This document shows positions 43,978 to 51,657 of a stretch of 64,000 bases of DNA, in pieces. The stretch lies in the NCBI GenBank assembly GCA_934667105.1, contig CAKULG010000001.1, positions 124,001 to 188,000 of the forward strand, written 5' to 3'. Numbering within the stretch: the first letter of the stretch is position 1; every line of letters starts with the position of its first letter. Under the pieces are notes generated by a model. The model did not search any database. It was not told the DNA's origin and saw only the letters and a list, made by a program, of their open reading frames with translations. This stretch comes from an uncultured Clostridia bacterium (GTDB taxonomy: Bacteria > Bacillota > Clostridia > Christensenellales > Aristaeellaceae). The position numbers were made by a program, and so were the translations under genes.

Positions 43978-44582
43978 TTTCCTCTTCCCCCTCTGTATGC
44001 TGCAAGCGCCGCTCATCCGAGCGGCAAGGATTTACGATGTATGAGCTTCGGTATATGCTCGGAAAACAGAATATGTGATAAGCGAGGTTAGATGCATGCG
44101 TGCAGACGCTTCGAATCTGCCCTCGCCGGTGCGTTCCGTCACTTCAGACAGCACCTTTCCGGCGATGCACCCTCTCTGTGGAAGCCATTTACCTGCATAT
44201 TATGCAGGATTCCCGCCCTAAGCGGCTTAAAATGGGCTTTCTCAGGGCTTGCGCTCCGTCTCGCTTCAGTGCGTTCTTTCTTCTTAATCCTTTGGTCTGT
44301 CTGAAAAAGCCTTATATTTCAGGCATTTTCAGTTTTGAAATAAGGTATGTTCGGTACATGCCCATAGACGTTGGTACGGCGCATAATCATACCGCCGCAG
44401 TTGGAAAGCCTTCTATTCTCATAGCACTTATTCCCGACATACCGAATCCCGCCCCGCCACCAGCGATTTTGATGTCTGATGTCCGAAATGTGTCCGGTCG
44501 TTGTGCAAGCTGCTGTCATTTACGCCGCAACTGCACAGGAATTTCGTGCAGAATACCCTGCTATTCCCATGCACCGGCCATT
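43978..44582. other. Junction and leader region upstream of the exopolysaccharide cassette
   Basis: No convincing gene is seen. Near the cassette is a hairpin GCCGCTC-ATCC-GAGCGGC (44008-44025). At 44301-44332 there is a nested inverted repeat (CTGAAAA...TTTTCAG with GCC...GGC inside). Minus-strand promoter boxes are not obvious. The right end (44583) is where homology of the truncated sugar transferase stops, so this is the likely recombination seam. Confidence 0.5.
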
Positions 44583-45521
44583 CAGAATTTCGAAGGTTCT
44601 GCCGTCCTTGGTCAGGCGCGTCTGGCGATATAGGACGGGGCCGCCGTCCTGGGCCTTGATGACGAGCGCCAGGGCCAACATCAGCGTTCTGAAAACCAGA
44701 AGCACGGCCACGCTTACCAGAATATCAAAGCCGCGCTTGATAAGGACGTATTCCGGCGTGGGATTAAAGCGCCCCACCCGCAGCATGGGCAGATGGAACA
44801 GATGCAGGCGCTGTGCGCCGCTCATGATGATATCTCCCGTGCGGGGAATGACATAAACTCCCACGCCGTTTTCCACGCAGTATTTCAGAATCGCATTGCG
44901 TTCATGGCTGTGCACGCCGCAGAGGAACACCGCGTCCAGCCCTTGCAGCTGGTCCAGGCCGTGACGCAGGCATTCCTCCGCCGAGCAGGAAAACTTCACC
45001 ACGAATTTTTTCCCCAGCCCGTATTGCCCGATCAAGCGTTCGATTTCCTGATGCACGTCGTAAATAACGGCGGTTTTCTGCCCGGGGAACCGATGAAAAT
45101 ACCAGATGTGGGCGTGCTTGCACCATAACAGGCTCAGCGTCAACTGCCCGGCCAGGGCGGGAGGCAGATAGGGGAAACGCCCGCTGACAATCCACAGCGT
45201 CAGCAGCATGAACGCATCGGCCATAAAAACGCTCAGCGCCTGGCTGTAAAACATCTCGGAGATGCGCTTGAGGGAAAGAAGGAATGCGTCGTAAACGCGG
45301 CCGAAATAAAAATAAAGCAGGACGAACAGGAAAAGAATGCCCGCGCTTTGCCAGGGGGAGGGGAGAAGGAGAATGCGCCGGGAATAATACAGCAGCCAGC
45401 AACCGACGAAGGGAAGCGCGATGAGAAAAACATTCAGCAGCTTCATCAGCCGAAGCCGGAGATCATGATACCATCCTTTTTTTCGCCGCTGCGCGGCCTG
45501 CGCCTGTTGTGGTGCCAGCAT
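44583..45521 (-). pseudogene. Sugar transferase lacking its catalytic domain
   Basis: Good start (AGGGGAAAATTCC then ATG 45521). The membrane helices and middle domain align with the intact sugar transferase at 42601: GVYVIPRTGDIIMSGAQ corresponds to CYFIPHIGDVIIAGAK, and the strand YRQTRLTKDGRTFEIL matches just before the KFRSM motif. After FEIL the reading frame runs into unrelated sequence (NGRCMGIAG) and stops at 44520. The DELPQL/GPRPE catalytic part is lost. It is the last gene of the 57-45 kb operon and was probably the original initiating enzyme. Confidence 0.85.
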
Positions 45522-45560
45522 GGAATTTTCCCCTGCCTTTTTTCGTTTGTGCGGCGGCCC

Positions 45561-47297
45561 TTATTCCAGGCCCACCATGCCTGCCAAATATCCGCCCGGC
45601 CGGGCGGCCAGCTCGTCAATGGGGCCCTGCTCCACGATGCGGCCCCCATCCAGCACCAGCGCGCGGCCCGCCATGCGCACCGTGACCAGCCGGTGGGCGA
45701 TCAGCACCACGGCGGCGCTGCCGCTCATTTGCCGGATCACCTGGCGAAACGCCGTTTCGCTTTCGTAATCCAGCGCGCTGGTGGCCTCGTCCAGCACGAT
45801 CAGGCTGGGCCGCCCCAGCAGCACCCGCGCCAGCACAATGCGCTGCCGCTCGCCCCCCGAAAGACGCACGCCCCGATCGCCCAGCGGGGTATCCAGCCCC
45901 TGGGGCAGACGGGAAACAAAATCCCAGGCCATGGCCGCCTTCAGCGCGTCGATGAGCTGGGGCTCCGTTGCGCCGGGATGGAAGCGCGTCAGGTTTTCCC
46001 GGACGGAGGCGTTCAGCAGCAGCGGATCCTGGGGCACATACCCCGCCTGCCGCCGCCAGGCCCGAACCGTTCCCGGCGTGAGCGCCTGGCCGTCCACCCG
46101 GACGGCCCCCGCCTTGGGCAGCAGAAAGCCCAGCAGCAGGTTCACCGCCGTGGTTTTGCCCGCGCCGTTGCGCCCCAGCAGCGCCACGATTTCCCCCCGC
46201 CGCAGGGAGAAGGATACGTCCTGCAGGGCGGCCTCCTGGGCGTTCCGGTAGGAAAAGCGCACGCCGTCAAAGGCGGCCTCCCGCCAGGCGGAAAAATCCG
46301 CTTCCGGCTCCTCCGCCGGGGCGCTTTCGGGCCGCAGCTCCTCCAGGGCCTTCGTCAGCTTTTCATAGGCGGGCACACAGCTGTTCAGATATTGAATGCG
46401 CCCCTGGAAGCCGGAAAAAAGCGGCCACAGCCGGGCAAACACATATACCAGCACCACCAGCCGGTCGGTTTCCACCCGCAGGCCCAGGGTGCACACCAGG
46501 TAAACCGCCGCGATGAGCAGCGCCGCCGCCACGGAATAGACCACTCCCGGAGTGGCGCTGAGGCGCACATAGCGCATGTGCGCCGCCTTAAAGGAGCCGC
46601 TGATTTTTTCGAACAGCGCCGCGTGCTCCTTTTCCACGCCGTAGGCGCGAACCTCCTTGATGCTGGCAAGCTGATTTTGCAGCTCGCTGTAAAATTCCCG
46701 GCCGATGCGGATCATTTCATCCCCGTATTCCCGGGATTTTTTGCGCAGCGGCTTAAACGCCGCCAGCATGCACGCCCCCAGCGCGCACACCAGCGCCGTC
46801 ACCGGGGCGCTCATCATCAGCGCGATGGCCAGCTGGATGGCGGCGGAAACCAGGCTGGCCAGCAGGTGGATCACCTCGCCGATGCCGTAGCTCACCTGGC
46901 CGCACTGCGCGGTGAACAGGCTGATGGTGTCGGTATCCCGCTGGGCGGTAAGGCTTTCCCAGCTTGCGCCGGATACCGCCTGATACAGCCGCTCCCGCAG
47001 GCGCAGGCCCGTTTCCTCGATGAAATCATTCTCGCGGATGGAAAGCGCCCGGCCCATCAGCGCCTTGACCGTCACCAGCAGTACATACGCCCCCAGCAGC
47101 GCGCCCACGCGCAGGGCGTAGGGGAGGGCGGAAAACCAGGCGGGCATACGGCTGTCGCCGATTTGCAGCATATTCAAAAGCGGAATAAGCATCACAATGC
47201 CGATTCCGCCCATAATGGAAACCAATATATTCCAGCCGAGAATGGTTAGGAATCCCCGCCTGTCGCTTTGCCAGATTTCCCGAAGCAGCGGCTTCAT
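45561..47297 (-). CDS. ABC exporter, fused membrane and ATPase domains
   Basis: 578 aa. Six-helix exporter domain (residues ~1-310), then ATPase with Walker A LLGRNGAGKTTAVN, signature RLSGGERQRIVLARVL and Walker B LIVLDEATSALD. No N-terminal C39 peptidase domain, so leader removal must be done by another enzyme, for example the S26-type peptidase in the same operon. Position right after the PqqD/kinase, radical-SAM and precursor genes suggests export of the modified peptides. Lipid-linked glycan export is the alternative. Confidence 0.9.
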   Translation of the reverse strand: MKPLLREIWQSDRRGFLTILGWNILVSIMGGIGIVMLIPLLNMLQIGDSRMPAWFSALPYALRVGALLGAYVLLVTVKALMGRALSIRENDFIEETGLRLRERLYQAVSGASWESLTAQRDTDTISLFTAQCGQVSYGIGEVIHLLASLVSAAIQLAIALMMSAPVTALVCALGACMLAAFKPLRKKSREYGDEMIRIGREFYSELQNQLASIKEVRAYGVEKEHAALFEKISGSFKAAHMRYVRLSATPGVVYSVAAALLIAAVYLVCTLGLRVETDRLVVLVYVFARLWPLFSGFQGRIQYLNSCVPAYEKLTKALEELRPESAPAEEPEADFSAWREAAFDGVRFSYRNAQEAALQDVSFSLRRGEIVALLGRNGAGKTTAVNLLLGFLLPKAGAVRVDGQALTPGTVRAWRRQAGYVPQDPLLLNASVRENLTRFHPGATEPQLIDALKAAMAWDFVSRLPQGLDTPLGDRGVRLSGGERQRIVLARVLLGRPSLIVLDEATSALDYESETAFRQVIRQMSGSAAVVLIAHRLVTVRMAGRALVLDGGRIVEQGPIDELAARPGGYLAGMVGLE

Positions 47298-47304
47298 CCG
47301 GCGC

Positions 47305-48369
47305 TCACTCCTCCAGCAGGTTCATTTCCCGGAACTGCGAAAGCAGCGCGTCCAGATCGGCGGCCGCGGTGGCTTCATCCACCTCGAATTCGCCCAACAC
47401 GGCGGCCAGCAAATCCTCCCGGCTGACGGGGTTTTCCAGCTGCTTAAAAATGAAGGCGGACACCTCGTTGAGCACCACCGCGCCCTCGAACTTGGCGATA
47501 TTTTCGCCCGTGGGCATCACGATGAATTCATCCACCACGTTGCGCAGCACAAAGCCTTCTTTAATCTTCATTTCCTTTGCTTCCTCCCTGATTTGCTGGG
47601 GGTGATTGACCAGGATATCATAAATCGCCCGCGCGTCCTCCGGCCCCGGGCCGCAGAACACCCGGTAAACGGGCGTTTTGCGAATCAGCGATCGCACGTT
47701 GGCCAGGGCCATCACCGCCGCGTCGGTATCCCACATGGGGATAAAGCTCTGCTGGGAGATCACCCGGCGGGCCTGCTCTTCGCTCAGGCGGCGGATATAA
47801 TTGGCGGGGGAGCGCCGCACCTCCAGGATGCATTTCAGCGGCCTTTCCACATCGCGGAAAATCTGCTCCTTGCCGTCCCAGGGCACGCCGCAAGCGGTCG
47901 CCCCCGTCTTTTCCAGGCGGACGGCAGGGCGATCGCCGCTGATGAACTGCGCGCCCAGGCCCTCGATCCAGGCCCGCGCCCGGGTGGATTTGCCCAGACC
48001 GCTTTTGCCCGTAAAGGCCACCGCGAAGCCGTCCAGCTCCACGCACGCCGCGTGCAGCGACACAATCCCCTCGTAGCAGAACCGGCATTCAAAGGCCGTG
48101 CGGAGGAGGAAACAGGTGATAACGCCGCCTAAATCCTTCTTGGATACTTCCACCGTGTAGCCGGTGATTTGCCGATAATCTGGACTGGCGATTACGAAGG
48201 GAACCGCGTTACCGTCATTCCGGCAATACAGCCAGCTTCCCCCGGCAGTTTTGCAAACGCGAACCTCAGGCAGTTCGCTGACAAGCGCGGATACCGGAGA
48301 AAGCGCGCCGCTCACATCGTGAAATTCTTGAAGCGTATAGGAGGAGAGAATTTCGCTGTAACAGCTCAT
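47305..48369 (-). CDS. HPr-kinase-like domain fused to PqqD-like peptide-binding domain
   Basis: 354 aa. Residues ~90-260: HPr-kinase-like P-loop FTGKSGLGKSTRARAW, preceded by EGIVSLHAACVEL (the HAA strand typical of the family) and followed by FISGDRPAV. Residues ~265-354: PqqD-like RiPP recognition element, EGFVLRNVVDEFIVMPTGEN and VVLNEVSAFIFKQLEN. Its ATG shares one base with the stop of precursor 1 (TAATG). Kinases of this type phosphorylate lasso-peptide precursors in some Firmicutes. Here a substrate-recognition domain is on the same chain, implying phosphorylation or sensing of the operon's peptides. Confidence 0.85.
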   Translation of the reverse strand: MSCYSEILSSYTLQEFHDVSGALSPVSALVSELPEVRVCKTAGGSWLYCRNDGNAVPFVIASPDYRQITGYTVEVSKKDLGGVITCFLLRTAFECRFCYEGIVSLHAACVELDGFAVAFTGKSGLGKSTRARAWIEGLGAQFISGDRPAVRLEKTGATACGVPWDGKEQIFRDVERPLKCILEVRRSPANYIRRLSEEQARRVISQQSFIPMWDTDAAVMALANVRSLIRKTPVYRVFCGPGPEDARAIYDILVNHPQQIREEAKEMKIKEGFVLRNVVDEFIVMPTGENIAKFEGAVVLNEVSAFIFKQLENPVSREDLLAAVLGEFEVDEATAAADLDALLSQFREMNLLEE

Positions 48370-48590
48370 TACATCACGACGGGGAAGCCGGAGATGCTAA
48401 GGGGCTCAGCTTTGCACAGATTGATTACGGTTGACCAGAAGTGCACGCACGTGGTTTCGCTGCTCTGCTGGCAGCGACCGATATGGTTCGGATCGCCGTG
48501 AAGTGCCACGCCGCTGGAGGCGGCAGTCACCTGCTCGTCGTAGCAAAAATCCACCAGCATAGCCTTGGGCGTTTTATACGTTCGTTTCAT
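48369..48590 (-). CDS. Precursor-like peptide 1 (73 aa, Cys-containing)
   Basis: ATG 48590 with AAGGAGAT 8-9 nt upstream. The N-terminal leader-like part MKRTYKTPKAMLVDF is nearly the same as in precursor 2; the C-terminal part is different, with Cys at 16, 40, 48 and 59 and a hydrophobic end (LSISGFPVVM). It lies 26 bp downstream of radical-SAM 1 and overlaps the HPr-kinase/PqqD gene by one base. Proposed substrate of the radical-SAM enzyme, the fused PqqD domain and the exporter. Short, unassigned to a named family. Confidence 0.75.
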   Translation of the reverse strand: MKRTYKTPKAMLVDFCYDEQVTAASSGVALHGDPNHIGRCQQSSETTCVHFWSTVINLCKAEPLSISGFPVVM

Positions 48591-48616
48591 TGCGGTCATC
48601 TCCTTTGAGAATCGGT

Positions 48617-49792
48617 TTACATGCATTCCTGCGGCGGAGTCAGGATTTTTTCCTGAGCATAACGCGCGTAGCGCTCGCACACAGAGCGATTGACCGGGCC
48701 GTTGAGCACGCCCGCCGTGCGCTCTGCGGGGCAGGATTGGCAAACGGCGCGCTGAGGGCACGCCTGGCATTCTGAAGGCGGCTCGTAAGCGGCCATCGTT
48801 TTTTTGATCCAATCCCAGGCTGCGTCAAAGCCGTAGGCCGGCACCGAGCGGGTGACGGTGTGGAAGGGGATGCAGGGCTGCATTTCGCCTTTCCAATTGA
48901 TATGGCAGGTGCATTGACCGGAGGAGCAGGGCAGCTTGCAAATCGTTTTGAACCCTTTGGGCATGCGGACGATTCGCGTTTCTGGCTGCGGCTCGGCCGA
49001 AGGATGAAGGGAGCGCCGGTATGCCTGATCATCCTGGTGCAACCGAAGATACAGGCTGTTATCTGGAGCGTAATCGTCCAGAACGCGGCCCGTATCCTCA
49101 CGGGCGGGCAGCGAACCCGTACCGATGGCGTATTCTACGCCCGTCCCGCGCAGAAATTCCAGCAGCGCGTGGACGTCCTGCTGCATATAGCGGTTGGGCG
49201 TAATGGGCAGGAACAGGCGTATGCCGCGCTTCTTCAGCCGCTGGATGGCGTTGCACACATCCGCAAAGGCCCGGCGGCCTGTGACGCGCTCATAGGCATC
49301 CTCGCTGCTGCCGTAGATTGTGATCTGCACGATTGCCGGCGGGTATTTGGCGAAGAAATCCGCCATTTCCTCGGTGATTAGCTGTCCGTTGGTTAAAACG
49401 GACACCTGCACCCCCTGGGAGCAAAGATACAGATACAATTCCTTAAAGCCGGGATGCGTCAGGCATTCGCCGCCGGTAAGATCAGCGTGCATCACGCCCG
49501 CGTTTACCGCCTGGCGCATAATATCCAGCCATTGCGCGGTGGAAAGAAGGGCGCTTTCCCGCCGCGCCTGCGCCTCAGTCAGGTGAACATAGCACATTTT
49601 ACAGCTGAAATTGCAAAGCGGGGTCAATTCGAAACCGCAGCTATGAACCTGTCCGCGCATGCGCGCCTGCAGGTTCATAAACCGTTTATATTCTTCCTGC
49701 CGCTGAAAGCCGGTAATTCCCTCTTTATCCAGGGCTTCCAGCAGTTCCGCCAGGTTTTCATATTCCCGCAATTCCAGTTTCAATGCGTTCAC
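48617..49792 (-). CDS. Radical-SAM/SPASM peptide maturase 1
   Basis: About 391 aa (GTG 49792; a TTG three codons later is possible). Radical-SAM cluster ELTPLCNFSCKMCYVHL (C60, C64, C67) and the SAM-binding ADLTGGECLTHPGF. C-terminal auxiliary cluster region: CKLPC ... CTCHINWKGEMQPC ... CQACPQRAVCQSC ... VNRSVC, a SPASM-type arrangement with a CxxCx5CxxC core. Such enzymes install thioether or C-C links in ribosomal peptides. It lies between precursor 2 (38 bp upstream) and precursor 1 (26 bp downstream). Confidence 0.92.
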   Translation of the reverse strand: MNALKLELREYENLAELLEALDKEGITGFQRQEEYKRFMNLQARMRGQVHSCGFELTPLCNFSCKMCYVHLTEAQARRESALLSTAQWLDIMRQAVNAGVMHADLTGGECLTHPGFKELYLYLCSQGVQVSVLTNGQLITEEMADFFAKYPPAIVQITIYGSSEDAYERVTGRRAFADVCNAIQRLKKRGIRLFLPITPNRYMQQDVHALLEFLRGTGVEYAIGTGSLPAREDTGRVLDDYAPDNSLYLRLHQDDQAYRRSLHPSAEPQPETRIVRMPKGFKTICKLPCSSGQCTCHINWKGEMQPCIPFHTVTRSVPAYGFDAAWDWIKKTMAAYEPPSECQACPQRAVCQSCPAERTAGVLNGPVNRSVCERYARYAQEKILTPPQECM

Positions 49793-49830
49793 CTATTTAC
49801 AGCTGTTATTCTCCGAGCATGTGTTGCGCT

Positions 49831-49989
49831 TTAATTGTTATACTGTGTGCTTGCACCGCTCGGGTCGCATTCACCCTTATAATGCGAATATTCACCAGAG
49901 ACTACGCACTTTCCGCTCGCCACGACCACCTGATCGCGGTACTGGAACTTGACGATTTCGGCGCTGGGGGTTTCGTAGGTCTTTTTCAT
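49831..49989 (-). CDS. Precursor-like peptide 2 (52 aa, two Cys)
   Basis: ATG 49989 with AAAGGAGG about 8 nt upstream, a strong site for so short a gene. Leader-like MKKTYETPSAEIVKFQYRDQ shares M-K-TY-TP-A--V-F-Y--QV--AS with precursor 1. The C-terminal part has Cys28 and Cys41 and a polar end (GASTQYNN). It lies 56 bp downstream of radical-SAM 2 and 38 bp upstream of radical-SAM 1. Strong candidate RiPP precursor. Confidence 0.75.
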   Translation of the reverse strand: MKKTYETPSAEIVKFQYRDQVVVASGKCVVSGEYSHYKGECDPSGASTQYNN

Positions 49990-50045
49990 GGGATTGGCCT
50001 CCTTTATGATGTATGGGTTGGTTGAAATGAGAAGCGTTGCGTATG

Positions 50046-51182
50046 CTAAAGCTGCTGAAGTTTCAGCAGGCCTTCGGCCACCATTCGTTTGCCCCAGGCG
50101 CATATGCCGGGGTTGGCATGCCCCAGGGGCGCGCCCGCCGCGTGCTCCGCAATGCAATGCTTGCAGACGCTTTCATAGGCGCAGCCCTCGCATTCCGCCG
50201 GGCGGGGGAAATGCAGGGCGGTTTGGTTTGTGCGCCGCCAGGCCTCGGCAAAGCCCAGGGCCAGCGCATCCTCCCCCGGGCAGGGGAAGGTGTTGCAGGG
50301 CTTCATGCAGCCCCGCCAGTCGATGGAAAAGCCGCCGCGCCCCGCGCCACAGCGCACGCCCTCCGCCGCCTGGGCCGGGCCGCCCGCGGCGGGCAGCGCG
50401 TCCAGATCGCATTCCGGCTCGGGCGTTTCGCCCGCCAGCGCCCGGGCCAGCTTCACCAGGGCGATATAATCCTCCAGCCCGGCGTCCGCCAGGCCGCGCC
50501 CCGTTTCCGCCCGGGGCTGCATCAGCCCAGAATTGATGGAAAAGGGCAGCCCCTCCGCATGCAGCAGGCGAAGCGAATCCTCCCCGTCGGTCATGAAGGC
50601 GCTGGGGGTGACGGCCACCCGCAGCGGAAGCTCCGCCGCCTGAAGCCGGCGCAGATTTTCCAGCACCCGGGCAAACGCCCGCCTGCCCGTGACCCGCTGA
50701 TAGCCCGCCTCGCTGGCGCCGTAGAGCGTGATCTGGATGGCGGCGGGGGGATTCTGGCGCAGAAAGTCCACCGTTTCCCCGTCCATCAGCAGGCCGTTGG
50801 AGAGAATGCTCACCTCCACACCCTTTTCCCGCAGAAATTGATATATTTCCCGGAAGCCGGGATGGGTGAGGCATTCGCCGCCGGTGAGGGCGGCGTAGAG
50901 CATGCCCGCGTCCACGGCCTGGGCCATGAGGCCCTGCCATTGCGCCGCCGAAAGCAGCGCAGCGCCGCGCAGCTGCTCCTTTTGCAGATGCACATAGCAC
51001 ATTTTGCAATCCAGATTGCAAAGGGGCGTGAGCTCAAAGCTGCCCGAGAGGGGCAGATTCTTTTCCCGGGCCTTAAAGCTCAAAAAGCGGCGCACCTGGC
51101 GATAGCGGCGATAATCGGTTACGCCCTGTTCATCCAGCTCCCGCAGCAGTGCGCGCAGGGTGCGGGGCGGTTCATCCGCCAT
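50046..51182 (-). CDS. Radical-SAM/SPASM peptide maturase 2
   Basis: About 378 aa from ATG 51182, inside the 3' end of the peptidase gene. Same build as maturase 1: ELTPLCNLDCKMCYVHL, AALTGGECLTHPGF, SIDWRGCMKPC and a CEGCAYESVCKHC auxiliary motif. The two enzymes align along their length, including TLYGASEAGYQRVTGRRAFA against TIYGSSEDAYERVTGRRAFA, so they arose by duplication. It is followed directly by precursor 2. Confidence 0.92.
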   Translation of the reverse strand: MADEPPRTLRALLRELDEQGVTDYRRYRQVRRFLSFKAREKNLPLSGSFELTPLCNLDCKMCYVHLQKEQLRGAALLSAAQWQGLMAQAVDAGMLYAALTGGECLTHPGFREIYQFLREKGVEVSILSNGLLMDGETVDFLRQNPPAAIQITLYGASEAGYQRVTGRRAFARVLENLRRLQAAELPLRVAVTPSAFMTDGEDSLRLLHAEGLPFSINSGLMQPRAETGRGLADAGLEDYIALVKLARALAGETPEPECDLDALPAAGGPAQAAEGVRCGAGRGGFSIDWRGCMKPCNTFPCPGEDALALGFAEAWRRTNQTALHFPRPAECEGCAYESVCKHCIAEHAAGAPLGHANPGICAWGKRMVAEGLLKLQQL

Positions 51183-51657
51183 GTTCGTCACCGCCCTTTC
51201 GGGAAATCAGCCGTCGATAGCAGCGGCCCGCCAGCGCCCGCAGCCGCCACAGGCCGCGCCGCAGGGGAAGGGCCGCCATCCAGCCCCGGCCCAGCGCCCG
51301 GGCAAGGGGCGTATCCAGCCGGTGGGCTCGCCCGCCGCGCTGAAAGCGAATCACCTGGCCCAGCACCTGCCCCTGGGGAAACCAGGGCTCCGGATTCTGG
51401 CAATGATCGCCCAGGGTGCGCACAAGGCCGTCCCGCAGCCGCCAGACCCGGTGCACCACGAAGCGGCCGTCCCCCAGGGTGAAGAGCACCACATCCCCCT
51501 TTTTCAGCGGCCGCTGAAGGGGAACGATGGTGACGGGGTCGCGCCCCCGGCGAATCAGCGGGCGCATGCTGTCCCCCTCCAGGCAGATGGTCACAGGGGG
51601 CGCCGCGCCCTCCAGGGCGCGCCATTGCGCTATGGGGATGGAGCGAATTTGGGTCAT
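51172..51657 (-). CDS. S26-type (SipW-like) signal peptidase family protein
   Basis: 161 aa. ICLEGDSMRPLIRRG carries Ser30 of the catalytic GDSM motif. FVVHRVWRL has His69 where bacterial type I enzymes have Lys, as in the SipW/Sec11 (S26B) group. LGDHCQNPEPW matches the late GD-N motif. Only weakly hydrophobic, with no clear N-terminal anchor. It overlaps CpsB by 4 bp (ATGA) and the radical-SAM 2 gene. In RiPP loci such peptidases are the likely leader proteases. Confidence 0.82.
   Translation of the reverse strand: MTQIRSIPIAQWRALEGAAPPVTICLEGDSMRPLIRRGRDPVTIVPLQRPLKKGDVVLFTLGDGRFVVHRVWRLRDGLVRTLGDHCQNPEPWFPQGQVLGQVIRFQRGGRAHRLDTPLARALGRGWMAALPLRRGLWRLRALAGRCYRRLISRKGGDEHGG

Noticed and set aside
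44319..44519. 66-codon minus-strand frame in the junction region
   Set aside because: No ribosome-binding site of note and no recognisable family. It was kept only as part of the junction description.
45348..47249. 633-codon open frame on the plus strand opposite the ABC exporter
   Set aside because: It is the antisense of a gene with all ABC motifs, has a low-complexity His/Gln/Arg/Pro-rich translation and no good ribosome-binding site.
48369..49989. SCIFF-type (six Cys in forty-five) precursor
   Set aside because: The peptides have four and two Cys with different spacing and leaders, and the maturases do not resemble the usual SCIFF arrangement in gene order.
50037..51482. 481-codon plus-strand frame opposite radical-SAM 2
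   Set aside because: It is a shadow. The minus-strand gene has the full Cys motif set and coupled neighbours.
45561..51657. Lasso-peptide cluster
   Set aside because: A kinase, PqqD domain, S26 peptidase and exporter occur, but no asparagine-synthetase-like cyclase or transglutaminase-like protease is present. Two SPASM radical-SAM enzymes take their place.
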